Source: Paracidovorax konjaci (GTDB lineage Bacteria > Pseudomonadota > Gammaproteobacteria > Burkholderiales > Burkholderiaceae_C). Taken from it: a DNA stretch of 64,000 nt. A program made the position numbers and the translations under genes. Location of the stretch: positions 98,750 to 162,749 of the forward strand of contig NZ_FOMQ01000007.1 in the NCBI RefSeq assembly GCF_900112675.1, in the 5' to 3' direction. Position 1 is the stretch's first letter. The number at the start of each line of letters is the position of its first letter. Below are positions 35,159-42,919 of the stretch, piece after piece. The notes under the pieces are model-generated. The model did no database searches. It had not been told where the DNA came from and saw only the letters and a list, made by a program, of their open reading frames with translations.

Positions 35159-35351
35159 GGTTATTTCTCTCTGTGGGGGGTGGAGGCCGGCGGGACTGGC
35201 TCAGGGGAGTCGATGGCGCGCGGGACCCGCGGACACGCGCGCAGCAAGGGCATGGGGTTTCGCATCGCCCGGCAGGGCCCAGCGGTTCGGAAAGGATGGT
35301 GCATGCATGGTTCGGCTCCCCGGAAAGACGGCTCCAGCGGAAATACGGCGC

Positions 35352-36161
35352 TCAGGCCGTCTCGGATTCGATCGCGTCGGCCATGACCTGCCGCGCCGCA
35401 TGGCGCAACAGGGCCTGGTCGGACCCGACCACGAAGAAGGACACGCCCTGCACGGCCAGAAGGGGCACGGCGCGCACATCGGGCACGAAGCAGCCGACGG
35501 CCCGGCCGGCCGCCCGGCCGGCGGCGCTCACGGCCGCCACCGCCTGGGTCACGCGCGGGTCGTCCAGGCCCCGCGCGCCCAAGGAGACGGCCAGGTCGGC
35601 CGGGCCCACGAAGAGGCAGTCCACGCCCGGCACCGCGGCGATGGCGGCGGCCTCGGCCACGGCCTGGGCGCTCTCGATCTGCACGATGACGGTGGTGTGC
35701 GCGTCGCTCGCGCGCAGGTGCTCGGCCATGCCTCGGGTGCCATAGCCGCCCGCCCGGGAGGAGTTGGAGAACCCGCGGCTGCCGCCCTGCCCGTAGCGCG
35801 CCGCGCGCACCACCTCGGAGGCGATGCGTGCGTCGTCCACGTGCGGCACCATCACGCCCGCCGCACCGAGGTCCAGCGCCTGCTGGATGGCTGCCGCCCG
35901 CGGGTACGGCACGCGCACGAGCACGGGCAGGCTGCAGGCGTGCGCCGCGAGCAGGCTGCGGTCGAGGCTCTCCGGCCCGAAGGGCGCGTGCTCGGCATCG
36001 AGCACGAGCGTGTCCAGCCCCGTGGCCGCCAGCACTTCCACGGTCTGGTGCGAGGTGGTCTTGACGAAGGTCGCGAGGAGCCGGTCGCGTGCCAGGATGC
36101 GCTGGCGCAGCCGGGCGGCCGGTGCGGTATCGGCCTGCAGGGAGTCCAGGGCGGTGTTCAT
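35352..36161 (-). CDS. HpcH/HpaI-family aldolase
   Basis: 269-residue class II pyruvate aldolase of the HpcH/HpaI (citrate lyase beta-like) family, which cleaves 4-hydroxy-2-oxo acids to pyruvate and an aldehyde. Signature pieces are TLVLDAEHAPFGPESLD, VLVRVPYPRAAAIQQALDLG, GAAGVMVPHVDDA, TTVIVQIESAQAVAEA with the metal-binding Glu, and VDCLFVGPADLAVSLGARG with the metal-binding Asp. It starts at ATG 36161, overlapping the cupin stop codon (ATGA). The natural substrate is not defined by the sequence; the operon (periplasmic binding protein, cupin) suggests uptake and breakdown of an aromatic or sugar-derived acid. Confidence 0.87.
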   Translation of the reverse strand: MNTALDSLQADTAPAARLRQRILARDRLLATFVKTTSHQTVEVLAATGLDTLVLDAEHAPFGPESLDRSLLAAHACSLPVLVRVPYPRAAAIQQALDLGAAGVMVPHVDDARIASEVVRAARYGQGGSRGFSNSSRAGGYGTRGMAEHLRASDAHTTVIVQIESAQAVAEAAAIAAVPGVDCLFVGPADLAVSLGARGLDDPRVTQAVAAVSAAGRAAGRAVGCFVPDVRAVPLLAVQGVSFFVVGSDQALLRHAARQVMADAIESETA

Positions 36162-36535
36162 AAGAGGTAGTCCGGCCGTGCGGGCGTGAAGACGTCCAGG
36201 TTGAGCACGGGTTCGTCGCCCACCACCACGCCGTAGTGCTGCACGTTGGGCGGGATGAGCAGGAGCCCGCCCGGGCCGAGCCGCACCACCTGGTCGTCCA
36301 CGTGCACGTCCATCTGGCCCGCCAGGATGTACATCACCTGTTCGTTCGGATGGGAGTGCGGCCGGGGCTCGTGGCCCGGCATGAGCCGGTGCAGCGCCAG
36401 CGTGACGTGGTCGCTGCCGAAGGCCTTGCGCTCGATGCCGCGGCGCACGGGCTTCCACTCGAGCGCGCTCCAGTCGACGCTGTGCAGGGTGGCCGTGGCG
36501 GCCGGCGGCAGGGTGGCGGGGATGGAGGGTGTCAT
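36158..36535 (-). CDS. Single-domain cupin protein
   Basis: 125-residue beta-barrel cupin. Motif 1 is GHEPRPHSHPNEQVMYILAG with the three-His/one-Glu metal site (HSHxxEQ). Motif 2 is LGPGGLLLIPPNVQHYGVVV. Such small cupins act as metal-dependent isomerases, dioxygenases or ligand sensors. It overlaps both neighbours by ATGA, so it is made with the Bug protein and the aldolase and probably acts on the same compound. Confidence 0.82.
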   Translation of the reverse strand: MTPSIPATLPPAATATLHSVDWSALEWKPVRRGIERKAFGSDHVTLALHRLMPGHEPRPHSHPNEQVMYILAGQMDVHVDDQVVRLGPGGLLLIPPNVQHYGVVVGDEPVLNLDVFTPARPDYLL

Positions 36536-37542
36536 TCGGGGGCGATCCGCAGGGATTGGATGGTGTGCGACCACAGGTCGTGGTCGGCCTGGAGCACCGC
36601 ACGCAACTGCAGCGGCGACAACGGGGCCCGCACCATGCCCAGGCCCTTGAGCCGCTCGGCGACTTCGGGCAGGGCGGTGACGCGGTTGATTTCCTGGTTG
36701 ATCTGCGCGCGGCGGGCCGGGTCGAGCCCGCGCGGCGCGAACACGCCGTACCAGTTGGTCACCTCGAAGCCCTTGAGCGTCTCGGAGGCGCTGGGCACGT
36801 CGGGCAGCAGGTCGGTACGGCTTTTCTCGGTCACGGCGATGAGGCGGATCTTGCCGGCCTGCGCATGCGGCAGCAGCAGCGAGGCACCGCCCGCGAACAT
36901 CTGGCATTCGCCCTGCAGCAACGCCGCCACCGCCGGGCCGCCGCCCTTGTAGGGCACGTGGACGATGTCGAGGTTGGCCGTCTTGGCCAGCAGCGCCAGG
37001 GTGAGGTGGTTGTGCGTGCCGATGCCGCCCGAGGCGTAGTTGATCTTGCCGGGGTTGGCGCGGATGTAGGCCAGCAGCTCGGGGAACGTGCGCACCGGCA
37101 GGCTGGCGGACACGGCGATCACGTTGATGGCGTAGGCCAGCATGGCGACGGTGTCGAAATCGTTCATCGGATCGAACGCGAGCTGCTTGTAGAGGCTGCC
37201 GTTCATCGCGTGCGTGGACATCGCACCGATCTCGAGCGTGTAGCCGTCGGCGGGCGCGCGGGCCACCACGGCCGCGCCCAGGTTGCCGCCGGCGCCGGCG
37301 ACGTTCTCCACCACCATCGGCTGGCCGCTGGACGCGAAAAGGTGCTTGGAGAGCAGGCGCGCGAGGATGTCGGTCGAGCCGGCCGGAGCGAAGGGCACGA
37401 TCAAGCGCACCGGCTTGACCGGAAACTCCCCCGCCGCAGCGGAACCCTGCGGGCCCTGGGCGTGCACGGCCCAAGGCAGTGCGGAACCCGCCAGGCAGAA
37501 AGCGAGCGCTTTGCGGCGCGACAACACGGTGGTGGATGGCAT
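36532..37542 (-). CDS. Bug-family tripartite tricarboxylate transport substrate-binding protein
   Basis: 336-residue exported binding protein of the Bug/TctC family, which is greatly expanded in Comamonadaceae and Bordetella. The N terminus (SRRKALAFCLAGSALPWAVH, AQ) is a signal peptide with a twin-Arg-like start. The mature protein begins with FPVKPVRLIVPFAPAGSTDI, the family signature, followed by VVENVAGAGGNLGAAVVARA, INYASGGIGTHNHLTLALLA and VHVPYKGGGPAVAALLQGE. No TctA/TctB membrane genes are adjacent, which is common for Bug proteins. It heads the three-gene operon; the ligand is probably a carboxylate. Confidence 0.9.
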   Translation of the reverse strand: MPSTTVLSRRKALAFCLAGSALPWAVHAQGPQGSAAAGEFPVKPVRLIVPFAPAGSTDILARLLSKHLFASSGQPMVVENVAGAGGNLGAAVVARAPADGYTLEIGAMSTHAMNGSLYKQLAFDPMNDFDTVAMLAYAINVIAVSASLPVRTFPELLAYIRANPGKINYASGGIGTHNHLTLALLAKTANLDIVHVPYKGGGPAVAALLQGECQMFAGGASLLLPHAQAGKIRLIAVTEKSRTDLLPDVPSASETLKGFEVTNWYGVFAPRGLDPARRAQINQEINRVTALPEVAERLKGLGMVRAPLSPLQLRAVLQADHDLWSHTIQSLRIAPE

Positions 37543-37560
37543 ACGATCGGTCCCTCTTCT

Positions 37561-37590
37561 GATTAATCTGAAAAAAACGATTCGAAAATC
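37561..37590 (-). promoter_or_regulatory. AT-rich palindromic region upstream of the Bug operon (possible operator/promoter)
   Basis: In the 244-base divergent gap before plsC the sequence becomes sharply AT-rich. It holds a perfect GATTAATC palindrome (37561-37568) and an inverted repeat GATT-N4-AATC (37579-37590) 19-48 bases upstream of the Bug start. IclR proteins bind short, imperfect palindromes near promoters, so this is the likeliest regulator site, but no consensus is available to test it by eye. Confidence 0.25.
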
Positions 37591-37786
37591 ATTTTTAAAT
37601 TCGCGATTGGGCAAGTCTAGAAGCCATATTCGCCAAATAGGAGGCGGACTTTCCAGATTCCGAACAATGGAACGAAGAGGGCACTTTCCGCAAACAAGCC
37701 CCCTGCCGAGGCATGGATTTCGGGGCGCGCCGCGCGCCCGCACATTGCGGCGGCAAGCGGGGTGCGCCCCCGTATCATCCCGGCCC

Positions 37787-38653
37787 ATGTTGTCCAAGTT
37801 GATGAGCCTTTTCCTGCTCGGGCTGGTGCGCTTTCTCACCGGCTCGCAGGCCCGGTGGTACGGGTGCCCGCCCAAGGCGGAGCAGCGTATCTATTTCGCC
37901 AACCACCAGAGCCATGCCGATCTCGTCATGATCTGGGCGGCGCTGCCGCAGGAGTTGCGCAGCATCACGCGGCCCATCGCCGCCAAGGACTACTGGACCA
38001 AGACGCCGTTCCGCCAGTGGATCACCACGGCCGTGTTCAACGCGGTCTATGTGGACCGGGTCGCCGGCCCCCCCGGCCCCCGCCCGGCGGCAGACGCCGC
38101 CGGCCCGGGAGAAGCCGCCGCCGCGCCCGTGCCCGTGCCCCCGATGGAGCCGCCTCCCCCCGCCCCTTCCGCGACGGACGCCCCGCGGGTTCCGGCCCAG
38201 AGCGTGCTCGAGGGCTTCCAGGGCCTGGGCGGCGTTCCCGCCCCCGCCGCAGCCGTGGACGCGCCCCCGCAGGCGCCACCGCCGGCCCCTGCGCCCAGCC
38301 CCGAGGCGCTGCGTGCCGCGCTGCCGCAAGGCGACCCGCTGGAGCCCCTGGTGCGCGCGCTGGAGAGCGGCGATTCGATCGTGATCTTTCCCGAGGGCAC
38401 GCGCGGCCACGGGGACGAGCCCCAGCCCTTCAAGTCCGGCCTCTACCGGCTCGCGCAGATGTTCCCGCAGGTCGTGCTCGTGCCGGCCTGGATCCAGAAC
38501 GTGCAGCGCGTCATGCCCAAGGGCGAGGTCGTGCCCGTGCCGATCCTGTGCTCGGTGACCTTCGGCGCACCCATCGAACTCGCGCCCGGCGAAGAGCGCC
38601 GGGCTTTCCTCGACCGTGCGCGGCGCGCGGTCATCGCGCTGCGGGAGGTGTGA
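37787..38653 (+). CDS. PlsC-like 1-acylglycerol-3-phosphate acyltransferase with a Pro/Ala-rich insert
   Basis: 288 residues. The acyltransferase motif HX4D is at residues 40-45 (FANHQSHADLVMIW) and the phosphate-binding motif FPEGTRG is at 201-207. Further blocks are SITRPIAAKDYWTKTPFRQW and VLVPAWIQNVQRVMPKGE. Between the motifs, residues ~93-180 are a low-complexity Pro/Ala insert (PVPVPPMEPPPPAPSA, PPQAPPPAPAPSPEALR) that ordinary PlsC proteins lack. Upstream and downstream of the insert the fold reads through normally (YVDR ... EPLVRALESGDSIVIFPEGT), so the enzyme may still work. It transfers an acyl group to lysophosphatidate or a similar lipid. cdsA, the next step of phospholipid synthesis, begins two bases after its stop codon. 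Confidence 0.85.
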   Translation: MLSKLMSLFLLGLVRFLTGSQARWYGCPPKAEQRIYFANHQSHADLVMIWAALPQELRSITRPIAAKDYWTKTPFRQWITTAVFNAVYVDRVAGPPGPRPAADAAGPGEAAAAPVPVPPMEPPPPAPSATDAPRVPAQSVLEGFQGLGGVPAPAAAVDAPPQAPPPAPAPSPEALRAALPQGDPLEPLVRALESGDSIVIFPEGTRGHGDEPQPFKSGLYRLAQMFPQVVLVPAWIQNVQRVMPKGEVVPVPILCSVTFGAPIELAPGEERRAFLDRARRAVIALREV

Positions 38654-38654
38654 C

Positions 38655-39656
38655 GTGGAATTCCTGCGCAACCTCACCACCACGCAGCAGATCGGCGCGC
38701 TGTTCGTCGCGATGTTCGGGCTGCTGTCGATGGTGACGCTCTACGCGTTCTTCCAGACGCTGCGCGAGGCACGCGGCACCGGCGCCGCGGACCAGGCCGC
38801 GCACGAGGCGCACCTGCAGGAATGGCGGCGCTTCTGGAGCCTGCTCAAGACCTCGTGGGTCATGGCCACCGTGTTCTGGGTGGGCTGGGCGCTGGGCGAT
38901 GCGGTCGCCACGGTGCTCTTCGCCATCGTCGCGTTCCTCGCGCTGCGCGAGTTCATCACGCTCTCGCCCACGCGGCGCGGGGACCACCGCAGCCTGGTGC
39001 TGGCCTTCTTCGTGGTGCTGCCGCTGCAGTTCGCCATCGTGGGGCTGCGCAAGTTCGATCTGGTCACGGTGTTCATCCCGGTCTACGTGTTCCTCGCGCT
39101 GCCGGTGGCGAGCGCGCTGGCCAACGACCCCGAGCGCTTCCTGGAGCGCAACGCCAAGCTGCAGTGGGGCATCATGGTCTGCGTGTACGGCATGAGCCAT
39201 GTGCCGGCCCTGCTGCTGCTCGACTTCCCCAACTACGAAGGCAAGGGCGCGTTCCTCGTCTTCTTCCTCGTTGCCGTGGTGCAGACCAGCGTCATCGTGC
39301 AGCACCTGCTGGGCCGCCGGTTCCCGCACCGGCCCGTGGCGCCGCAGGTGAGCCAGAGCTTCCAGTGGCTGAGCTGGATCATCGGCGTGGGCGTGGGCGG
39401 GCTGGCGGGCGTGGCGCTGTCGTTCATCACGCCCTTCAAGCCGGGCCAGGCGCTCGGCATGGCGCTGCTGGCCTGCCTGGCCGGCAGCCTGGGCCATCTG
39501 GTGATGAAGGCGCTCAAGCGCGACCGCGGCGTCACCAGCTGGGGCATGCAGGGCCAGTCCACCACGGGCGCCGGCGGCCTGCTGGACCGTGTGGACGCGC
39601 TGTGCTTCGCGGGGCCGGTGTTCTTCCATTCGGTGCGCTGGTATTTCGGACTTTGA
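38655..39656 (+). CDS. cdsA: Phosphatidate cytidylyltransferase
   Basis: 333-residue membrane enzyme that makes CDP-diacylglycerol from phosphatidate and CTP. About eight transmembrane helices. The C-terminal signature region reads SLGHLVMKALKRDRGVTSWG, then GAGGLLDRVDALCFAGPVFF, which matches the conserved KRxxxxKD...GGxxDRxDS pattern loosely; the usual Lys-Asp appears as Arg-Asp here. The start is GTG 38655 behind GGAGGTG; the stop of the acyltransferase is two bases upstream. This is the long CdsA type with an extra N-terminal helix. The pairing with a PlsC-like enzyme supports the phospholipid role. Confidence 0.87.
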   Translation: MEFLRNLTTTQQIGALFVAMFGLLSMVTLYAFFQTLREARGTGAADQAAHEAHLQEWRRFWSLLKTSWVMATVFWVGWALGDAVATVLFAIVAFLALREFITLSPTRRGDHRSLVLAFFVVLPLQFAIVGLRKFDLVTVFIPVYVFLALPVASALANDPERFLERNAKLQWGIMVCVYGMSHVPALLLLDFPNYEGKGAFLVFFLVAVVQTSVIVQHLLGRRFPHRPVAPQVSQSFQWLSWIIGVGVGGLAGVALSFITPFKPGQALGMALLACLAGSLGHLVMKALKRDRGVTSWGMQGQSTTGAGGLLDRVDALCFAGPVFFHSVRWYFGL

Positions 39657-39670
39657 GTGTTTTCGCACCC

Positions 39671-39713
39671 ATGCCGCCGGAAACATTCGATAGTTAGCTA
39701 CAAAAAACATAGC
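39671..39713 (-). repeat. Dispersed repeat, copy 3, between cdsA and ruvC
   Basis: Reads ATGCCGCCGGAAACATTCG then ATAGTTAGCTACAAAAAACATAGC, which is the reverse orientation of the mpl copy (ATGCCGCCG at this end; the quasi-palindromic core GCTAC..ATAGC at the other). It fills most of the 59-base gap. The ruvC start codon lies two bases beyond it, so ruvC has no normal ribosome binding site and the repeat itself forms its translation start context. Confidence 0.72.
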
Positions 39714-39715
39714 AA

Positions 39716-40264
39716 ATGAGAATCCTGGGCATCGATCCCGGCCTGCAGACCACCGGCTTCGGCGTGGTGGACGTGGACGGGCACCAGCTGAGCTATGTGG
39801 CCAGCGGCACCATCCGCACCTCCAGCGTGGCGCTGGGCGACCTGCCCGCGCGCCTGAAGGTGCTCTTCGACGGCATCACCGAGGTGGCCGCGCGCTACCA
39901 GCCCGACGTGTCCACGGTCGAGATCGTCTTCGTGAACGTGAATCCGCAGTCCACGCTGCTGCTGGGGCAGGCGCGCGGCGCCTGCGTCACCGCGCTGGTG
40001 GCCAGCGACCTGCCGGTGGCCGAATACACCGCGCTGCAGATGAAGAAGGCCGTCGTCGGCCACGGCCGCGCGGCCAAGTCGCAGGTGCAGGAAATGGTGC
40101 GCCGCCTGCTGCAGCTGCCCGGCCTGCCCGGCACGGACGCGGCCGACGCGCTGGGCCTGGCCATCACCCACGCCCATGCCGGCGCGGCCATGGCCAGGCT
40201 CGGGCAGGCCGGCACGCTCACGCGCCGCCAGCACGCCATGTACAAGGGCGGCAGGAGCTACTGA
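39716..40264 (+). CDS. ruvC: Holliday junction resolvase RuvC
   Basis: 182-residue endonuclease that cuts four-way junctions with Ruv[22 protein letters not shown] contains catalytic Asp7. [20 protein letters not shown] (second acidic residue, normally E) and [17 protein letters not shown] (third and fourth acidic residues and the His) complete the site. The length is normal. The ATG follows directly on the dispersed repeat, without a Shine-Dalgarno sequence, so initiation may be weak or coupled to cdsA. ruvA and ruvB are not in the window. Confidence 0.95.
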   Translation: MRILGIDPGLQTTGFGVVDVDGHQLSYVASGTIRTSSVALGDLPARLKVLFDGITEVAARYQPDVSTVEIVFVNVNPQSTLLLGQARGACVTALVASDLPVAEYTALQMKKAVVGHGRAAKSQVQEMVRRLLQLPGLPGTDAADALGLAITHAHAGAAMARLGQAGTLTRRQHAMYKGGRSY

Positions 40265-40405
40265 CGCTCCCCGGCCGCCCCGGGCACGCCGGGCCCGGCA
40301 CGGTGGGGGCTCCCCGGTGGCCCGCCGGCCACACCAAGCCCTGGCTGACGCCAGCGACAGCGCATGTGCCTTCATCGGCAGGCAGCCGGCAGGCCCGGTC
40401 TTTTT

Positions 40406-40939
40406 TCAGCGAAAAACGATCTGCGCGATGACGCCCGAGCCGACCGTGACCAGCAGGTAGTCCGGGCCGTTCTGCACCCAGTGGTAGCCGCGCGGCGGCG
40501 GCGCGAGCTGGTGCACGCGCCAGTCCTGCACCACATAGTGGCGCGAACGGTACATCGGCGGTACGTGACCGCCCTGGTACCAATCGTGGTGCGGCCCGGC
40601 GCCGCGCCGGCCGTGGGCGCGCGCGTGCGGCGGAGGACCGGGGTGGTGGCGTGGCCCGGCATGGGGTGCGTAATAGCCCGGTGGCGGCGCGTGGCGGGGG
40701 CCGGCGTGCGGACCGTGGTGGCCGTGGCCAGGGCGCTCCCGATCGCCGTGCCGGCCGTCCCGGTGCGAAGGGCCGTGCCCGCGCTCGCGTTCACGCTCGC
40801 GGCCCGGTACGCCGTCGTAGGGTTGCGCCTGCGCGGACAGGAAAGCGGTGCCCAAGGCCAGTGCGAGGCCGGCGGCGCGCAGGGCGCGCGGCACGCCCCC
40901 GCGCGGCGGCTGGGCAGGAAAGGATTCGGTACGTGGCAT
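40406..40939 (-). CDS. Exported His-rich RcnB-like protein
   Basis: 177 residues with a signal peptide (RALRAAGLALALGTAFLSAQ, AQ). The middle is an extreme His/Arg/Gly/Pro region (HGPSHRDGRHGDRERPGHGH and onward). The C-terminal domain (YRSRHYVVQDWRVHQLAPPP, RGYHWVQNGPDYLLV) is the RcnB/DUF2502-like fold found in periplasmic proteins of nickel/cobalt efflux systems. Metal binding by the histidines is likely but not shown. No efflux pump is adjacent. The 141-base gap to ruvC holds a weak CCGG-CAGGC-CCGG hairpin followed by a T-run (40387-40407) that may end ruvC. Confidence 0.8.
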   Translation of the reverse strand: MPRTESFPAQPPRGGVPRALRAAGLALALGTAFLSAQAQPYDGVPGRERERERGHGPSHRDGRHGDRERPGHGHHGPHAGPRHAPPPGYYAPHAGPRHHPGPPPHARAHGRRGAGPHHDWYQGGHVPPMYRSRHYVVQDWRVHQLAPPPRGYHWVQNGPDYLLVTVGSGVIAQIVFR

Positions 40940-41022
40940 GGCTCGGCCTCCGGCAAAAGCCGCAGGGTATCACCCGCCGGCCGCCCGTCTTTCCGGCCGG
41001 CCCCGCAGCCACGCGCCCCGGT

Positions 41023-42666
41023 TCAGACCGCCGGTTCGTGGCGCACGAGACCCGCCACTGCGCCCGGTGCGCGGGGCGGCACCGCGAGCGCGATCGCCGC
41101 CGCGTTGCCGTCGTCGAGGTGGAAGCGGCTCACCGCGCCGATGAGCTGGACCGCCTGCTCGCGCAGCGATTCCGATGCGGCCGTGGACTCTTCGACCAGC
41201 GCGGCGTTCTGCTGCGTCATCTGGTCGAGCTGGCTCACCGACTGGCTGATCTGGCCGATGTTGTCGCTCTGCTCGGCCGAGGACGCCGTGATCTCGGAAA
41301 TCATCTCCGACACGCGGCGCACGCTGTCCACGATCTCGGTCATCGTGCTGCCGGCCTGGGTGACGAGGCGGGAGCCGTCTTCCACGCGCTCGACCGAAGA
41401 CCCGATGAGTTCCTTGATCTCCTTGGCCGCAGAGGCCGAGCGCTGGGCGAGGCTGCGCACCTCGGCCGCCACCACCGCGAAGCCCCGGCCCTGCTCGCCC
41501 GCGCGCGCGGCCTCCACGGCGGCGTTGAGCGCCAGGATGTTGGTCTGGAAGGCGATGGAATCGATCACGCCGGTGATGTCGGCGATCTTGCGCGAGCTTT
41601 GGGTGATCTGGCCCATCGTGTCCACCACCTGCGAGACCACGCTGCCGCCGCGCGCCGCCACCTGGGCCGCCGTCGAGGCGAACTCGCTGGCCTGCCGCGC
41701 CGACTGCGTGCTCTGCTGCACGGTGCTGGTGAGCATCTCCATCGACGAGGCCGTCTCCTCGAGGTTGGCGGCGGTCTGCTCGGTGCGCTGGCTCAGGTCG
41801 TGGTTGCCCGACGCGATCTCGGTGCTGGCCGTGGAAATGCTGCCCGAGGCCTCCTGCACTTGCCGCACGAGACCGCGCAGCGCATCCTGCATGCGGCCCA
41901 TGGACATGACGAGCTGGCCGACCTCGTCCATCTGCGCGGGGCGGACCTCGTGGGACAGGTCGCCGCCGGCGATGCGCTCGGCCAGCGCCTGGGCCTGGGC
42001 CAGCGAACGCGTGATCGAGCGCACGCTGAAGAAGGTGAGCGGAATCAGCACCGCCAGGCCCAGCAGGAGCGCGATGCCGATCACGGCCGACATCGTGGCC
42101 GTGCGGGCTTCCACGCCCTGCCGCGCCTCTTCCATCTGCTGGCGCGCGCTCTGCGCCAGGCTCGCCAGGATCTGGTCGGTCGCCTCCATGTGCTGGCGGA
42201 ACCGGTCGGCGTAGGCCGCCCCGCCGGCGCCGTCGAGCTGCGCGCGCTCGATCTGCTCGAAGATCGGCGAGATGCCGGCCTGGTACTGCTGGATCTCGGC
42301 CAGGGCCTTGTCGATGGCTCCCACGAAGTCGGCATCGCCGGCCTGCACCTGCCGCACGTCGGTGAGGCTCTTGCGCAGCGCGGCGAGGGTCTTGCCCCAG
42401 GTCTCGCGCTGGGAGGCGACTTCGACCGAGTTGTTGAAATTGAGAATGATGTCCTTCTCGGTGCGGCGCAGCGTGCCCAGCGTCGTGCGGAGGTCGGCCA
42501 TGTCGGTCAGCGTCTGCACGCGCTGCGAAAAGAGCACCTGCAGCGTGTCGCGGGTGCGGTCGAGGGCTGAATAGCCCAGGCCCCCGATGACGACGAGCAG
42601 CACCAGGGAAAAGATCGTGCCGAAGTACAGGCGCGTACGGATCGACAGGCGTCCCAGAGCGTTCAT
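41023..42666 (-). CDS. Methyl-accepting chemotaxis protein (Tar/Tsr type)
   Basis: 547-residue chemoreceptor. N-terminal helix ([20 protein letters not shown]), a periplasmic four-helix sensor domain (~45-190), a second helix ([20 protein letters not shown]), a HAMP domain ([20 protein letters not shown]) and a cytoplasmic coiled coil with the hairpin tip [20 protein letters not shown], then [20 protein letters not shown], which binds CheA/CheW. The ligand is unknown. There is no C-terminal NWETF pentapeptide for CheR. It is divergent from a second receptor at 42920, with 253 bases between them. Confidence 0.93.
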   Translation of the reverse strand: MNALGRLSIRTRLYFGTIFSLVLLVVIGGLGYSALDRTRDTLQVLFSQRVQTLTDMADLRTTLGTLRRTEKDIILNFNNSVEVASQRETWGKTLAALRKSLTDVRQVQAGDADFVGAIDKALAEIQQYQAGISPIFEQIERAQLDGAGGAAYADRFRQHMEATDQILASLAQSARQQMEEARQGVEARTATMSAVIGIALLLGLAVLIPLTFFSVRSITRSLAQAQALAERIAGGDLSHEVRPAQMDEVGQLVMSMGRMQDALRGLVRQVQEASGSISTASTEIASGNHDLSQRTEQTAANLEETASSMEMLTSTVQQSTQSARQASEFASTAAQVAARGGSVVSQVVDTMGQITQSSRKIADITGVIDSIAFQTNILALNAAVEAARAGEQGRGFAVVAAEVRSLAQRSASAAKEIKELIGSSVERVEDGSRLVTQAGSTMTEIVDSVRRVSEMISEITASSAEQSDNIGQISQSVSQLDQMTQQNAALVEESTAASESLREQAVQLIGAVSRFHLDDGNAAAIALAVPPRAPGAVAGLVRHEPAV

Positions 42667-42919
42667 GGCTTCCTCTACAAAACGTTACACGGAGCGCAAG
42701 CAATAAACGCGCCCACCCCAAAAGCCACCTCGTGGGTTGCCGGGCCGCCCACTATAGGGCGGCGGCCCGCAGCCACTTGCAGGGTAACCACGACTGGCGA
42801 AGTCACGGTTGTCATGCCCGCAGGAGATCCAGGATAAACAAATTGTCACAAGAGCGGTGCACAGTCGCACTGATCGCGGGCAAAGCCTGCGCTACCAGCC
42901 GCCCGCCGCGGACACCACC

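Noticed and set aside
40651..42570. Rightward open frame over the first chemoreceptor gene
   Set aside because: The leftward frame encodes an intact chemoreceptor with HAMP and signalling motifs; the other strand is a shadow.
42809..42919. Earlier ATG start for the second chemoreceptor
   Set aside because: The added 37 residues are polar, lack a signal or ribosome binding site, and fall in the divergent promoter region; GTG 42920 is preferred but not certain.
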